From assembly GCA_003252455.1 (NCBI GenBank), contig QKED01000011.1:62001-126000 (forward strand): 64,000 nucleotides of DNA, in the 5' to 3' direction. Of this stretch, positions 15,001-21,415 are shown one piece after another (the stretch's first letter is position 1; each line of letters opens with the position of its first letter). Position numbers and translations under genes: made by a program. The notes beneath the pieces are model-generated. The model was not told the origin of the DNA. It saw only the letters and a list, made by a program, of their open reading frames with translations, and did not search any database. The DNA comes from Gammaproteobacteria bacterium (GTDB taxonomy: Bacteria > Pseudomonadota > Gammaproteobacteria > Thiohalomonadales > Thiohalomonadaceae).

Positions 15001-18000
15001 CCTGCGCGGCGAAGTCGATGGCGCTCTGGGTGTCCGGGTCGATCAGCTCGATGGTGTCGCTGTCGATCACCCTCACCTCGTACTGGTCGCCGCTGGTCAG
15101 ACCGTAGATCGGGCTGCCCTCGCCGTCCGGGTTGTACATGATGTAGGTGACGATGTCACCGTTGCTGAGGCCGTGGTTCGGCATGCTGATGGAGGCCCCG
15201 CCACTGGTGCCGGTGGCGTCCATCGCACTGACCAGGGCATCGGTGCCGATCACCTTGTCGACGGTGAAGTCGTTGAGCGCGCCGAAGCTGCCCGGCGCGA
15301 CGAAGTCGACCATCTGCTCGCCGTTGGCGTGGGTCAGCTGGACCGTGTCGGCGTCGATCACCTTGACCACGTACTCGTTGCCGAAGACCAGCTCGGCGAG
15401 GTCGCTCTGGCCGTCGTCGTAGCCGTAGGTGAGGATGTCGCCATCGCGCAGCTTGTGGCCGGTCAGGGTGATGGTGTCGGCCTCTAGGTCGACGTCGCCC
15501 GCGTCGGCGGCGTAGAACGCCAGGGTGCGGTAGGCGTTCGGCGCGATCTGCTCGTTGAGGCTGGTGGTGAAGCGCAGCTGCTGCATCTGGCCGCCGAGCG
15601 GGCCGGTCAGGTCGATCGCTGTCGGGGTCGCGGCGGTGGCGTCGGCCTCACTGGCGGCGAGCTGGATGTTGGCGTTGTCCAGCACGATCACATAGTAGGT
15701 AGAGTCGTCGCTCAGGCCGCCGAGCGCCTGGTCGGTGCGATAGGTGACCTGCTGGCCGCTCTCCAGGGTGTGGTTGACGATGTGCAGCGTGTTGCTCTCC
15801 AGGTCGACCGCCGAGCGCGCCTGTTGGTCGAGCAGATAGAGCCGGTTGTGGCTGTTGCCCTGGCCGGTGAAGAGCAGGTCGTCGCCGTTGGCGTCCACCA
15901 GCTTGAAGCTGTCGGCGTCCAGCACCACCACCTCGTAGCCGAGATTGGTCGCGAGGTCGCCGAGCGTGGCGGCACCGCTCTCCTCGACGTAGATCAGCCG
16001 ATCACCACTCACCAGGCCGTGGGCCGTGGCGCTGATGGTCGCACTGTTGAGCGTCTGGATGGCGTTCGAGTCGAGGGCGAAGGCGGTGTCGCTGGCGCGC
16101 TCCATGACGCGCAGGCGGTGCTGCTCGTCGAAGCTGCCGAAGGCGGTCAGGTCGACCGCGTTGCCGTCGGCGTCGTTGAGCTTGAAGTGGTCGGCGTCGA
16201 CGTAGACGACGGTGTAGCGTTCGCCCTTGAGTAGACCGTCGAATGGGACGATGCCACCCGCGGCGGTGTCGTAGACCAGGGTCTCGCCACCCTTGAAGCC
16301 GTGGCCGGTGTAGGCGAAGGTGTTGGCGTCGAGGTCGATGCGCTCCGCGCTGTGGGCGTTGAAGCCGAGCGCCGCGTAGCCCTGGGCCCAGGTGGCGATC
16401 AGATAGTGGCTCTGATTACTGCTCGGCGCGGTGCTGAAGAGGATCAGGGCGCCACTGCTGTCGAGCAGTTGGAGGTGGTCGGCGTCGACTGCCACCACGG
16501 TATAGAGGTCGCCGTCGGTGAGCCCGCTGATAGAGGCGTTGCCGTTGTTCGCGTAGGTGACTAGGTCGCCGGTTTCGAGGTTGTGGGTGCCGATGGCGAG
16601 CTGGTCGTCGCCGGTGTCGACCGCCTGATTGGCGTCGAACTCGACCACGCTGCGCAGGATGTGGCGGTCGCCCGAGGTGCCTGCGGCGCTGTACTCGACG
16701 ATATCGCCGTTGTCGTCCTTCAACTGGAACTTGCCGCTCTCGGGCGCGGTGACGCGGTAGTAGTGGCCCGAGGTGAGCCCCGCGACCGCGCTCGGCGTGC
16801 CGTTGCCCTGATCGGTGGCGTCGACCTCGTAATAGACCAGGTCGTTCTCGTTGAAGTTGTAGCTATCCATGTTGATCTGCAGATAGCCATCGCCGCTCGC
16901 GGTGACCGCCCCGGCGTCGAACGTGTCGAGGCGCATGAAGGCGTGCTGCGCGCCGAGCACCCCGACCGTGCCGGAGAAGGTCACCGCCGTGCCACCGAGG
17001 GTGGTCAGGGTGAGCGTATCCGCATCCGGCACGCTCGCCACCTTGTAGATGGCGTCTGCCGTCAGGCCAGTGACCGCACTCTCGCCCGCCGGCACGCGGT
17101 ACTGCACCAGGTCGCCGACGGCGAGGCCGTGCCCGACCAGGGTGAGGGTGTCGTCGGTGGTGTCGATGCCCGCGGCGGCGCCGTCGAAATAGAGGCTCTC
17201 GACCCCCACCAGCCAGTGCTCCTGGGAGTCGGTACCGGCGACGCGCAGGTCGACCAGGCTGCCGTTCAGCTTGAGCTGGAGGGTGTCGTCGTCGACGCGC
17301 ACCACCTCGTACTGCGTGCCGAAGGCGAGGTCGGGCAGGGCCACCGAGTCGGCGCTCCAGGGCTCGTAGCTGACGATGTCGCCGCTCTGGAAGCCGTGGT
17401 TGGGGATGGTGATCGCGTCGGTCGAGATATCCACGTCGTTACGTGAGTCGAACGCCACCTCGATGGCGTCGTAGGCGTTGAACGAGGCGCTCTTGTTGAT
17501 CACCAGGGAGCGGGTCACCGTAGCGTCGGTGTGGTAGATCAGCGTGTCGCCGGTGGTGAGCCCGTGGGCGTCCTGGGTGTAGAGGGTGTTGTCGTCGGCT
17601 TCGACGATGGCCTGGTCCGTGGCATCGAGCGTGGTGTCGGTCGGGTCGAAGAGGACCAGCGGCTTTTCGTAGTAGAGGTAGTAGTCGTTATCCGCACCCA
17701 GCTCGCCGAGCTTGACGTAGACCGGTGTGGCGGCGAGCGCGTCCTCGTAGGAGGCGGCGAGCTGGATCTGCTGTGTGTTCGCGGTGGTGATGACGTAGTA
17801 GCTCTCGAAGTCGAGCAGGTCGCCGATGCTCGCCTGGCCGAGGGCACGATAGTCGACCTTGTCGCCGTCGCTGAAGCCGTGGTCGAGGCCCAGGTCGATG
17901 GTGTTGCTGGCGGTGTCGACGTCGTCGTGGCCGTTGAAGGCGACGTTGGCGTAGGTCGAGAGCCCCTGGGTCGAGCCCGCACTCATCCCGGCGGTGTCGA

Positions 18001-21000
18001 GGTCGATCTCCTCGGCGCGCTTGAGTTTGAAGGTGTCCTCGTCGATCACCTCGACGATGTAGGTGAGGCCATCCGCGAGGCCGCCGATGGAGCCGGAGCT
18101 GTAGAGCACCTCGTCGCCGGTGGTGAGGCCGTGCGCAGTGGCGGCGATGCTGTAGGCCTCGTCGAGCGCGCTGGTGCTGGCGTCGTCGCTGGTGAGGATG
18201 TCGGCGTAGGCGTCGAAGGTGACCGAGACCGGTGAGGTCGCCGCGACCTGGAGGCCGTGCAGGTCGGCGCTGGAGTCGGTGATCCCCAGGGTGTCGATGG
18301 CGATCGCCTCGCCCGCGAGGGCCTTCTCCAGGCTCTCGGCCAGCTGTAGCCGGGTCGGATGGGCCGCATCGACGATGGCGTAGTAGGCGCCACCGGAGCT
18401 GAGGCCGTCGAGGTCGCCGTCGTCACCGCCCTGGTAGATCAGCAGATCACCGCTGCTGAGCCCGTGGTCGAGACCCAGCTCGATGGTCATGTCGCCGCCG
18501 TCAACGATGTCGGCCTCCGAGGGGATGAAGCTCAGCATCCGGCTGGTCTGGCTGAGCAGCTGGGTGTTGCCGCTCGCCCCTGCCTGGGCGATCTCGATCA
18601 GGTTGGTGGCGTTGAAGGCGTCGTCGAGCGAGGGGGCGAGCTTGATGTGGTCGGCGTCGGCGGCGACCACATAGTAGGTGTGGCCATCCTCCAGTTCGGC
18701 GATCGCGCTGCGCCCGTTGTGATAGATGATCCGCTCGCCGTCCACCAGACCATGGTCCGGGTAGGTGATGGTGTCGTCGACCGCGTCGATGCGGCTCTCG
18801 ATGGTCACCGTGCTGGGGTCGAGGCTCAGGGTGTGGTTCTCGGCGTCACTCGGTGCAGAGTAGCCATCGAAGCTGACCCGGTACTGCTCATCCATGCTGC
18901 TGTCGGTGTAGAACGCCACCCCCCACAGATCCTGGCTCATCAGGGTCATCTGCGTGACCTTGACCCAGTAGGCGTCGCCGTCGGTCAGTCCGCTGATCGC
19001 GCTGTGGCTGTTGGCGCTGTAGATGACCTTGTCGCCATCCTGAAAGTGCGGGGCCGAGGTGAGATAGAGCGAGTTGCCGGCGAATCGAGCACCCGTGAGG
19101 TTGGCGCCATCCAAGACCTCATTGGCCTCTGTCGCGATCGCCGTGGTCACCACGGCGAGATCCGCGTGCGGATCGAAATCCACGGCGTTGATCAGATCGA
19201 TCGCGGTCTCGATGCCGCCCGCATGGATGAAGCCCTTGACCTCGGTCTTGACGTTGGAGATATCGACATTGACCGCGAGGCCGAGTGCCCCGGAGCCGTC
19301 GATAAACACCGCCGCCTCCGAGCCGGGGCTCGAATCGACCTCACCCACGGTGGCGACATCGACGTTGCCGTCGGCCACCACGCGGGTGTTCTCGCCCAGC
19401 AGGGTGTAGGCCTCCACCTGGGTCAGCGACACGGCGAAGGAGTAGGCCTGGGCATTCAGGTCGATCACCCGCAGACCGGCGTTGGCCAGTGTGCGCGCCT
19501 TGGTCTTGTTCTCCGAGGTGGTATCCGCACCGATGGTGACCGAGCCGCCCGCATCGATCTGGGTGTTCCCGGTGAGCTGGGTCTCGGTCATGGTGTAGGC
19601 GCTGCCGAAGCCGATGCTGACGCGCGCCAGTTTGCTCTCAAGGCGCGAGGCGAGGGCGACCGCCTCGCTGGAGCTGTCGACCGCCGTGGCCGAGGTGATG
19701 GTCACATCGCCGCTCGCCTCGATCTGGGTATCGTCGAGCAGGGTCTTGGAGGTGGCGGCGCGGATCATCACCGACACGGGCGATGCCATCGACGCCAGCC
19801 CATCGAGGTATGCCAGCCCCTGTTTTAATAAGGACGCGTGGGTCAGCCCGGTGAGGAAGTCGTCCCAGCTCGACGACCCGGTATCCCAGGCGGGGATGTT
19901 GTCGAGCGCCGGGATATCCGCCGCCTCCGAGGTGATGGTGACCTCCTTGCCCTTGATCACGGCGTCGCTCAGGTCGATGGTCGCGGTCAGGTCGCTGTAG
20001 AAGATCGGTGAGACGTTCTCCAGCGTGACCAGGTAGTTGCGCTCATAGGTGGTGAGCTTGACGTCGCCCGCGTTGAACAGGCTGCCGCTCTCTACCTGGG
20101 CCAGGAGATGCACCCCGATGCCCCTGGCCGACTTCAGGAAGATGCCGACATCCAGCTCCAGCCCCTCGGTGGAGGTGTCCAGCGAGCTGCCTTCGGACTT
20201 GAAGATGATGTCGCCGGAGTGGCCGCTGGAGGTGGCGCCCTGGTAGTCGATGCTGTTACCGATCGCCCGGGTCGAGAGGGTCACCCCGGAGGCGACCTGG
20301 ATCTTCTCGGCGTTGACCTCGATCTTGTGGCCGTTGGTGGCGATGTCGCCCTCGAAATAGACCTGGTCGGGGCCGACTTGTCCATTGATCACCAGGTCGG
20401 CGTCGAACTGCTCCAGGCGCTTGACGGTGACCTTCTCCGTGCTGCCGACCGCGTTGAAGCCCATATTGATCTGTAGCGAGCCGGTCGGGTCGAGGTCGTA
20501 GGTGTGGGTAAAATCGCTGTAGGCCCCACCGCGTACCACGTCGACGCGCAGACGACCGAACTCGTCGCGGTCGATGGTCACCACATCGGCGAAGTCATAC
20601 TCGATGCCAGCGCCGATGGTGATATCCACTTGCCGCTCGAAGTCGCTGTGCGAATCGATATGCAGCGCATCGAGGGTGAAGTTGATGACGCCGTCCTTGT
20701 CCAGCAGCAGCTGGTCGCTCGCCAGCGAGTAGGCGGCATAGGAGCCGGATTCGACCTTCACCGTGTTCGTCTCGTCGGCGGCGGTGCCGGTGTCGCCGCC
20801 GTCGATGCTGGTCAGGTGCCCGTCGTCGACGAAGATGAACAGGTCCTTGCTGTCGGCGGCACCGAGCAGGTTTTCCGTGTTGGAAAACTCCAGGCGATCC
20901 AGGTTACCGGCGTTTTCGCCGTCGATGATCCAGCGCGACGCGGTGCCACTGCCGGGTCCGACCAGGGTGTCGTCGCCACCCTTGCCGTCGAAGTGGATGG

Positions 21001-21415
21001 GCAGGGTGAGATGGTTGTCCGCATCGAACAGCGTGGCGTCCAGGGTCAGCTTATCGTCGCTGTCCGTGCCGTCGATCGATAGAGAGAGCAGCTCATCGCT
21101 CTTCGCACTCCACAGCTCGGCGCTCAGGCTGTCGGTGAGCACAGTGTATTGGCTGCCCGAGCGCTCCTCTTGCAGCAGGACCATCTCACCCGCCGCGCTG
21201 TTGGTACTGAAGCCGAGGCCCGCGACATCGAGGGTCACCGCAACCGGGTCGGCCGAGAGCAGCAGGCGAGGTTCGAGCGGCTCGAACATGGTCTCGCGCG
21301 ACCACCCCCCACCCAGGGGACGCTGGGGCTTGGCGGCCGTGCCATCGGCGCTGTCCCTATTGCCACGCAGCAGTTGATTGATCGTGGCAGCCAGCTTGGA
21401 AATGGGCGTCTTCAT
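1..21415 (-). CDS. Giant LEPR-XLL cell-surface protein, C-terminus cut by window edge
   Basis: The minus-strand frame opened by the ATG at 21415 (GGAGA about 9 bases upstream) is still open at position 1, giving at least 7138 codons. Frame was checked at the start, near 10018 and at the left edge, and the stretches translated between read as one protein. Residues 47-53 read LEPRLLL, the hallmark of the LEPR-XLL family of very large proteins. No classical signal peptide precedes it. The rest is low-cysteine, beta-strand-rich repeat sequence: a unique region after the motif, about 17 HGL modules (14.2-19.1 kb), Gly/Ala-rich adhesin-like modules (about 4-13.5 kb), then a less repetitive part to the edge. 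The family is thought to be surface-exposed or secreted; adhesin or matrix function is an inference. The C-terminus, where a secretion signal might lie, is outside the window. Long plus-strand ORFs across it are antisense shadows. Confidence 0.9.
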   Translation of the reverse strand, partial: MKTPISKLAATINQLLRGNRDSADGTAAKPQRPLGGGWSRETMFEPLEPRLLLSADPVAVTLDVAGLGFSTNSAAGEMVLLQEERSGSQYTVLTDSLSAELWSAKSDELLSLSIDGTDSDDKLTLDATLFDADNHLTLPIHFDGKGGDDTLVGPGSGTASRWIIDGENAGNLDRLEFSNTENLLGAADSKDLFIFVDDGHLTSIDGGDTGTAADETNTVKVESGSYAAYSLASDQLLLDKDGVINFTLDALHIDSHSDFERQVDITIGAGIEYDFADVVTIDRDEFGRLRVDVVRGGAYSDFTHTYDLDPTGSLQINMGFNAVGSTEKVTVKRLEQFDADLVINGQVGPDQVYFEGDIATNGHKIEVNAEKIQVASGVTLSTRAIGNSIDYQGATSSGHSGDIIFKSEGSSLDTSTEGLELDVGIFLKSARGIGVHLLAQVESGSLFNAGDVKLTTYERNYLVTLENVSPIFYSDLTATIDLSDAVIKGKEVTITSEAADIPALDNIPAWDTGSSSWDDFLTGLTHASLLKQGLAYLDGLASMASPVSVMIRAATSKTLLDDTQIEASGDVTITSATAVDSSSEAVALASRLESKLARVSIGFGSAYTMTETQLTGNTQIDAGGSVTIGADTTSENKTKARTLANAGLRVIDLNAQAYSFAVSLTQVEAYTLLGENTRVVADGNVDVATVGEVDSSPGSEAAVFIDGSGALGLAVNVDISNVKTEVKGFIHAGGIETAIDLINAVDFDPHADLAVVTTAIATEANEVLDGANLTGARFAGNSLYLTSAPHFQDGDKVIYSANSHSAISGLTDGDAYWVKVTQMTLMSQDLWGVAFYTDSSMDEQYRVSFDGYSAPSDAENHTLSLDPSTVTIESRIDAVDDTITYPDHGLVDGERIIYHNGRSAIAELEDGHTYYVVAADADHIKLAPSLDDAFNATNLIEIAQAGASGNTQLLSQTSRMLSFIPSEADIVDGGDMTIELGLDHGLSSGDLLIYQGGDDGDLDGLSSGGAYYAIVDAAHPTRLQLAESLEKALAGEAIAIDTLGITDSSADLHGLQVAATSPVSVTFDAYADILTSDDASTSALDEAYSIAATAHGLTTGDEVLYSSGSIGGLADGLTYIVEVIDEDTFKLKRAEEIDLDTAGMSAGSTQGLSTYANVAFNGHDDVDTASNTIDLGLDHGFSDGDKVDYRALGQASIGDLLDFESYYVITTANTQQIQLAASYEDALAATPVYVKLGELGADNDYYLYYEKPLVLFDPTDTTLDATDQAIVEADDNTLYTQDAHGLTTGDTLIYHTDATVTRSLVINKSASFNAYDAIEVAFDSRNDVDISTDAITIPNHGFQSGDIVSYEPWSADSVALPDLAFGTQYEVVRVDDDTLQLKLNGSLVDLRVAGTDSQEHWLVGVESLYFDGAAAGIDTTDDTLTLVGHGLAVGDLVQYRVPAGESAVTGLTADAIYKVASVPDADTLTLTTLGGTAVTFSGTVGVLGAQHAFMRLDTFDAGAVTASGDGYLQINMDSYNFNENDLVYYEVDATDQGNGTPSAVAGLTSGHYYRVTAPESGKFQLKDDNGDIVEYSAAGTSGDRHILRSVVEFDANQAVDTGDDQLAIGTHNLETGDLVTYANNGNASISGLTDGDLYTVVAVDADHLQLLDSSGALILFSTAPSSNQSHYLIATWAQGYAALGFNAHSAERIDLDANTFAYTGHGFKGGETLVYDTAAGGIVPFDGLLKGERYTVVYVDADHFKLNDADGNAVDLTAFGSFDEQHRLRVMERASDTAFALDSNAIQTLNSATISATAHGLVSGDRLIYVEESGAATLGDLATNLGYEVVVLDADSFKLVDANGDDLLFTGQGNSHNRLYLLDQQARSAVDLESNTLHIVNHTLESGQQVTYRTDQALGGLSDDSTYYVIVLDNANIQLAASEADATAATPTAIDLTGPLGGQMQQLRFTTSLNEQIAPNAYRTLAFYAADAGDVDLEADTITLTGHKLRDGDILTYGYDDGQSDLAELVFGNEYVVKVIDADTVQLTHANGEQMVDFVAPGSFGALNDFTVDKVIGTDALVSAMDATGTSGGASISMPNHGLSNGDIVTYIMYNPDGEGSPIYGLTSGDQYEVRVIDSDTIELIDPDTQSAIDFAAQAAAGLEAAYNSTNTTALAWQAADTLSELHKSFTDATRHTLQLATRIEFQAYANAIDVASSIFYFVDHGLADNDQVTYTYTDGVTGIGGLTEGTTYTVKRIDANSFQLYSGSIDDVNNLVTLSAYGVAGESHQLVKDTKVADTQTGTLWIGHHDLSTGMTLTYTQEGGSEIGGLTSGEDYYVIRVDSNQIKLAASEGEARVGSAITLTSSGEGSAHNFSYSTSIASDQAIGGLAAGQTYYAVVIDDHHFRLAETYNDAIAADIQLDGSVAVGNDHSFERLRGAGVNIIAELTSTDRAKTKGAVASELKIKDLLTKPETWFAGNSLAVLSLDGKTNQTGTNGVNQKHGNNKLTIGAAVVTNVVVHNVDALVQGSAEIESGAEVTVDASLTEKAQVFGESAAYADGGEKKASLTFVVGVYDNEVNAKVEPGAQIDAKGTIKVNAEILYPLLVEPLQFIPFYGDWAKNGLIKEIASLLDGKLGIVGDLFHTYGATKAKNKPSVGYSTALAFVVTTKTSSAIASVDGAFINQKDALDDLFRNDEQKLSVTSSIEDLTLSLDGTIGWDLNLIGLKKAVEKKDSSELFTALANRAGKGGVGGTVLVQVYDNTSRALVQNSTVYVGPEGGLTVTASERATNIAMVQSGGRSGGWGFSGSFSFLGFYSDTEAAIRSGSIISGGPLNVHADSDVTFVNLTGAVQIAATKAVGISIALTNVERNTRAYIGYLEEDDVKALEDANEDVPSDYGRVTINDAGAIDLDAQSKGFIGSFAIAGTSVASGDKAAQKKDDAAQGQQKQGAFKQAMSSFGTWCSGVANSYSNVEGEAKGGTAYGAAGAAAANFGSDDVRAYIDNAEIDNGDHTLTIETHTVTAVVAATGAAAHLRAGKSSKAHGLVGAVSVNNFDSTSRTFIQESQLDTGDLTLFSEFPRRGAQTAVAAGGVINNNKSGVSIVGSFAVNRLNNVTTAAIDNSLVSAGAVTLTAHDESKVNAIGGAVTFGGSSGWGASVAINQLYATTKATITDSSVVHQGDLTLDASTNDDIVAVTVSLGISPVAVAGTLSVNLLGNQTEASISDSKNFSNADISDPGTTSNGRISLSASDDPDLTVVAGGFGIAAGQSGSKFALGAAVAWNLIGTAAHEQSVKAFVSGSQLIADALKVDAYASPHIVDLALGGAGSVKVSIAGSVAVNDIDGTVKAELLDSTILVDDYNQRLSSDDPLVQVKATDQSNITTIAGGLAVAKVDAVGAGIAINRITNRVEVSVDDSLIDATPASGSNSSGAILLEALSSPFLFNIAFGGAGAANYQGSSVKPEDQLGDKLTFAAAGAIASNYISNSVSAEALNSTLHASAGAITLKAKDESEIDSDAGGVALALRLPSSTSQGSLSVGVSMAFNQITNSVVAGMDTSSAYADGDILVEAHSTPVIGSFTLGGAISGSAASQSGFNGSFSGSGSGNYILDGSETRAYIDNSKAVLGAGLLDAQSGITLGQVVAGGVLSVVAQEVPAITADAGGFSLAIALGDSKNLSVNASAAENIIDSEVTARIDNSRVEADALAVHAFTFDDANGNGLFDHQTTDTRGLNGALDPVFKNEEGHKQIDALALGGAVSGSAGGQGTGWQGSGAGAGVGNSITTTMNATITDSDVVDRLNDAQGITVSAVDAAEIIGDAGGVSVAFTLGGGNSGSVGIALSINDIDSTVNALVEDSNLDGKDDIRVEALEYSGIKAFAIGIAGSGSWSGQGGLSGTGAGAGSYNYIDNVIKARVVDSDGNHNDGDDYSVTSSDGVIEVLAEDLSVILVDSGAGALSLTLTTGGSGSGAVGAANAVNHINNEVKAEVEGMTLTTSDNAIRVQAREEAVINAVAIGAAASGAAGNGLSITAAGAGVHNGVDARVSAVVDDSVLTTHSSGDIEVLAHNNTYIYADAGGFAAGLSGKGNLSIGLSIATNEIGLSNGGHWARAWVTGNRSNLTAADAVLIQAVGEAEIDALAMGGSFSGAGNSEAGVSGALSGAGAGAYNTIDQGIDALIRDDVEVTAQGGDISVVALDASRILGDAGGVAVAIAANLGGSGVAGGASVGVANVDNTIVLDTKAFIDGAARIDAAGDLNVSASSVGKQATQQAFTTSAVDDTSNTITWSNHGLKTGDRVVYHNLGATGEELGELVDGQSYTVIRLDNDTLQLAQDNAILSLDKGSAGTNHRLNALTKKVDALALGIAASGAGTPGSGLTGTFAGGGAVAYNEIDNDIEAYILGTDVVEVGGDVRVTAVDESEIRADAGGYALAISGSTGSGGTGAGAIGASLAINQIGKGRGHTIDSYIADSTVDAGGEVEVEAISSAEIESLSIGAAGSGSGSTGSAGFTLSLAGGGAGSYNDIDIDVEASIKNDASVTTTAGSGGDVRVLASDSSEIWTDAGGVGISIAFTQGSGNATSGSLGVAVAENRIANNVTAFIGEDNGTGSLVSADGDVRVQAESKKKENSDQAYRIDALAFGVALAASGTSQSALNIGFAGAGSGATNTIDNQVLAYINGSLASDGKGVTATTGTLTVAASDTSTIRADSGGFAVSLAGSMGAGFGGNVGVAVGASASYNEIGKNDGQAIKAYIDSSDVVAAGEILVSATSSASIEALAMGGSGSLAANAGGGVSLINAAFSGAGAASYNKIDIDTEAYLQNGAKVRNSGAGDLVIEAQDHTGISADAGGIAISIAASLPGSTAGANVAASVGLGIAVNEIGNKTLAFIDSATVDIQGDLDLHAESRSKTDQTKGFTKSATSSSADTITLNNHGFDTGTRVVYQSGSGNNIQGLEEGMAYYVIKVDGNTLKLAASASDAVAGDAIDIDTTGADSEHKLLTLKNAIDALAMGGSASVAAGDAFAVAISGAGAGSTNTIKNQVKAYISNSEGATNPANAIAPGITTLGSISLTAVDQMTILADAIGVTVSVAAGTESSGALTIAATESTNTIHNLVKAYIDGSEVIAEEGAITLSAQETSGITSHSIAASIAFAGGKDVGIAISGAGAGSYNFIGNDVESYIRDAYVETTAIGDLTADYAEGDSLSAGTTLSFGARVQLADGSLYRYVGDTQVLSADLSLSDSTIHYASNSSFERVTTPFSQDVTVTAASSAAIDALTGSISGSVGIGASAGGGGGALGATVAENYIGERFDYRYDDTPDTLTYGQRVRLADGTIYAYKPTLTTDIKVNPDFDTINFSGSDWHQIAVDQEHNHNRVWAYIDGGAVVDSAGDVTLDAAVRDRMAVVAFAGAIAVGGSSGVSVTAAGAGVGSTNVIASDVRAYIDESDVSADGDIQVQASGDSRVTKAQAVGVAVSAALAPAGFGIAVAASNVDNRIENEVVATISGGTSANKNITAGGDIQVVADMSHAEITGISAQAVALSGGIAGASGGGVGIYSTVDNRVEAGVTQAGTNYILQLLADEDIRVQANEAVTIEADATAVAASFSIGGAIGVAIVESRAKSEIRAGVKRANLDAGRDIDIEATSAASLAKTFSAAVSAALVAGAGNESTGLIQTQTTAYATDADLTAVGSVSVSAQGDNYARGKGFGGAFGGVGVGAMVTDLEVGRGNDTDEVVATLDSGSTVTAGYLTIAARATDDLVSESIAASASYWVGVAGAQSTVKSDLSTLAQIGDSVVVNVAALTLRSIHNQEVDAASDAYSIALATGTGAGALNQVTSQANVAIGTGSTVNADSISIKALNQLEKNKFGTEDTEFSRANLHAGSASLGNVTALSSITDIGTESNPFQATVTIGSGSVLTVNGDSDNPGYFNVEALTDVFAADRVQVESVSGMGVSVAVSDVATDTLSEIYLDGSTLINKSGDIGLTTRSLGQANASSSLLAATYVTGVANADALGSVNAVNRVKLDDATLKGADVNLYAGLDSNGEVDLLYGYSEANIMAASQWPNISVPVPTMHITEKNSIDINGSSAIEALEDVNLRAHEGDQRAETDGLVISLSMLPYGAPALDGGSVTKHNDVEIDASASIVAGVNNKALLHVLPISLSGTDVYDLTGNDTTTVAQRLASSSSEAGVGALLSDAELTALGLDSGQRYVYSTLDLEQIGFGVSTGTVIRVVSDGLGGIVGASGSEGHYYQYLPTTGDSSDQLVLSSEAFDDSSRWQDLGVLSQSAIDALESGLYDSDVTEALKGNLADKFYVIRPEALDAPTLSYVNVGNMLIEQRQTILDWMQSHSLDADALTRYQTQLELLEATIIDLGLAETDTGGGLLYDASGNLVIRQEVDQLFLNLPNVYSAPGSIFIQASGSNDRFDDLITGGTLTARAGANIEITNRTPFMMSVADAIIRDSTNVRPVNGVLTTFTPGNVYVNDTKQTSDPAEGASKAITILQDGYPESVYDLSGIDADAVDAIFAMPQDLYITGSVINENGDLTITNLDASVNVTGTTRAENVNIFAARNFTLSSDTWFHTNQDPRQYIDYNLTRAAVYNDAGDTQYLAYANAANIAGQDLTAAIERDESMILALGRIGITAQYLNIDGLVQSGVDKLQLYVAADFSPGNQNVSLTDDDGNPLSGIRFDAADDASDIAVPLAGYFDAAKGAIVLDDLVPKGGEIVIAGQILSTGNGRLKVANGYTSLKIENLSAYDLILNKVDLTTDRVGSITIYDTSRDTKDVYTLTGDGSTVTHTPYTGVFTASDGVNPAQMVYSANSAEVFARDAEITFDPRSGLHYVWVEGQEFTQTTVTKFEKKSFNLFGFDWDALVEDSNYDWQTKEYTDKAPLLESESLTIDVVVYSTDVLTPSYADNQAYTIYYERMDDTSIDLIPNTTQVRYVGSDSSQGETNRIYTFIGNSGSQGLLSEQNYKDTSLWQAGGIGDSSFQDSDADQFDSDYLNSDTTVRNWTSGGGWLRKKTFHTLTTLVEGQKDFYTHTLRADYPIAIEFLAGDSTPEIDIDSYGTVRLLGEVQAPDAASITIRSIGSVLGDDAAILHTAQSTHITSYGATVDLTLSGSDRVDVDAHGDITLDAVSEDGTSSVVNAGVIASDQGDVTITAPNGITADNA
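4000..13500 (-). repeat. Gly/Ala-rich adhesin-like repeats inside the LEPR-XLL protein
   Basis: In this part of the giant gene the translation alternates between two kinds of unit. One is a glycine-rich block such as G-A-G-A-G-S-x-N-x-I-x-N-x-I-x-A-x-I followed by a short D/S-rich strand pair. The other is D-A-G-G-V-A-x-A with V-S-I-A-x-N-x-I. The full cycle takes roughly 300-600 bases. The pattern resembles parallel beta-helix stacking as in filamentous adhesins, which is an inference from strand periodicity only. Boundaries are approximate because the units are diverged. Confidence 0.5.
14210..19100 (-). repeat. About 17 tandem HGL modules inside the LEPR-XLL protein
   Basis: Within the giant gene a unit of about 80-100 residues recurs. 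It contains a D/N-H-G-L/F turn, then G-D/E-x-V/I-x-Y, a G-L-x-x-G stretch, Y-Y-V-V, and a final D-x-x-x-x-x-L-A. The HGL codons fall near 14550, 14800, 15170, 15455, 15768, 16016, 16300, 16583, 16848, 17128, 17395, 17565, 17875, 18128, 18463, 18750 and 19050, so the spacing is mostly 230-370 bases. Single extra copies appear near 6700 and 8630. The units are diverged, so this is old duplication or selection on a fold. I do not recognise a named domain; a small beta-sandwich is a guess. Confidence 0.7.
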
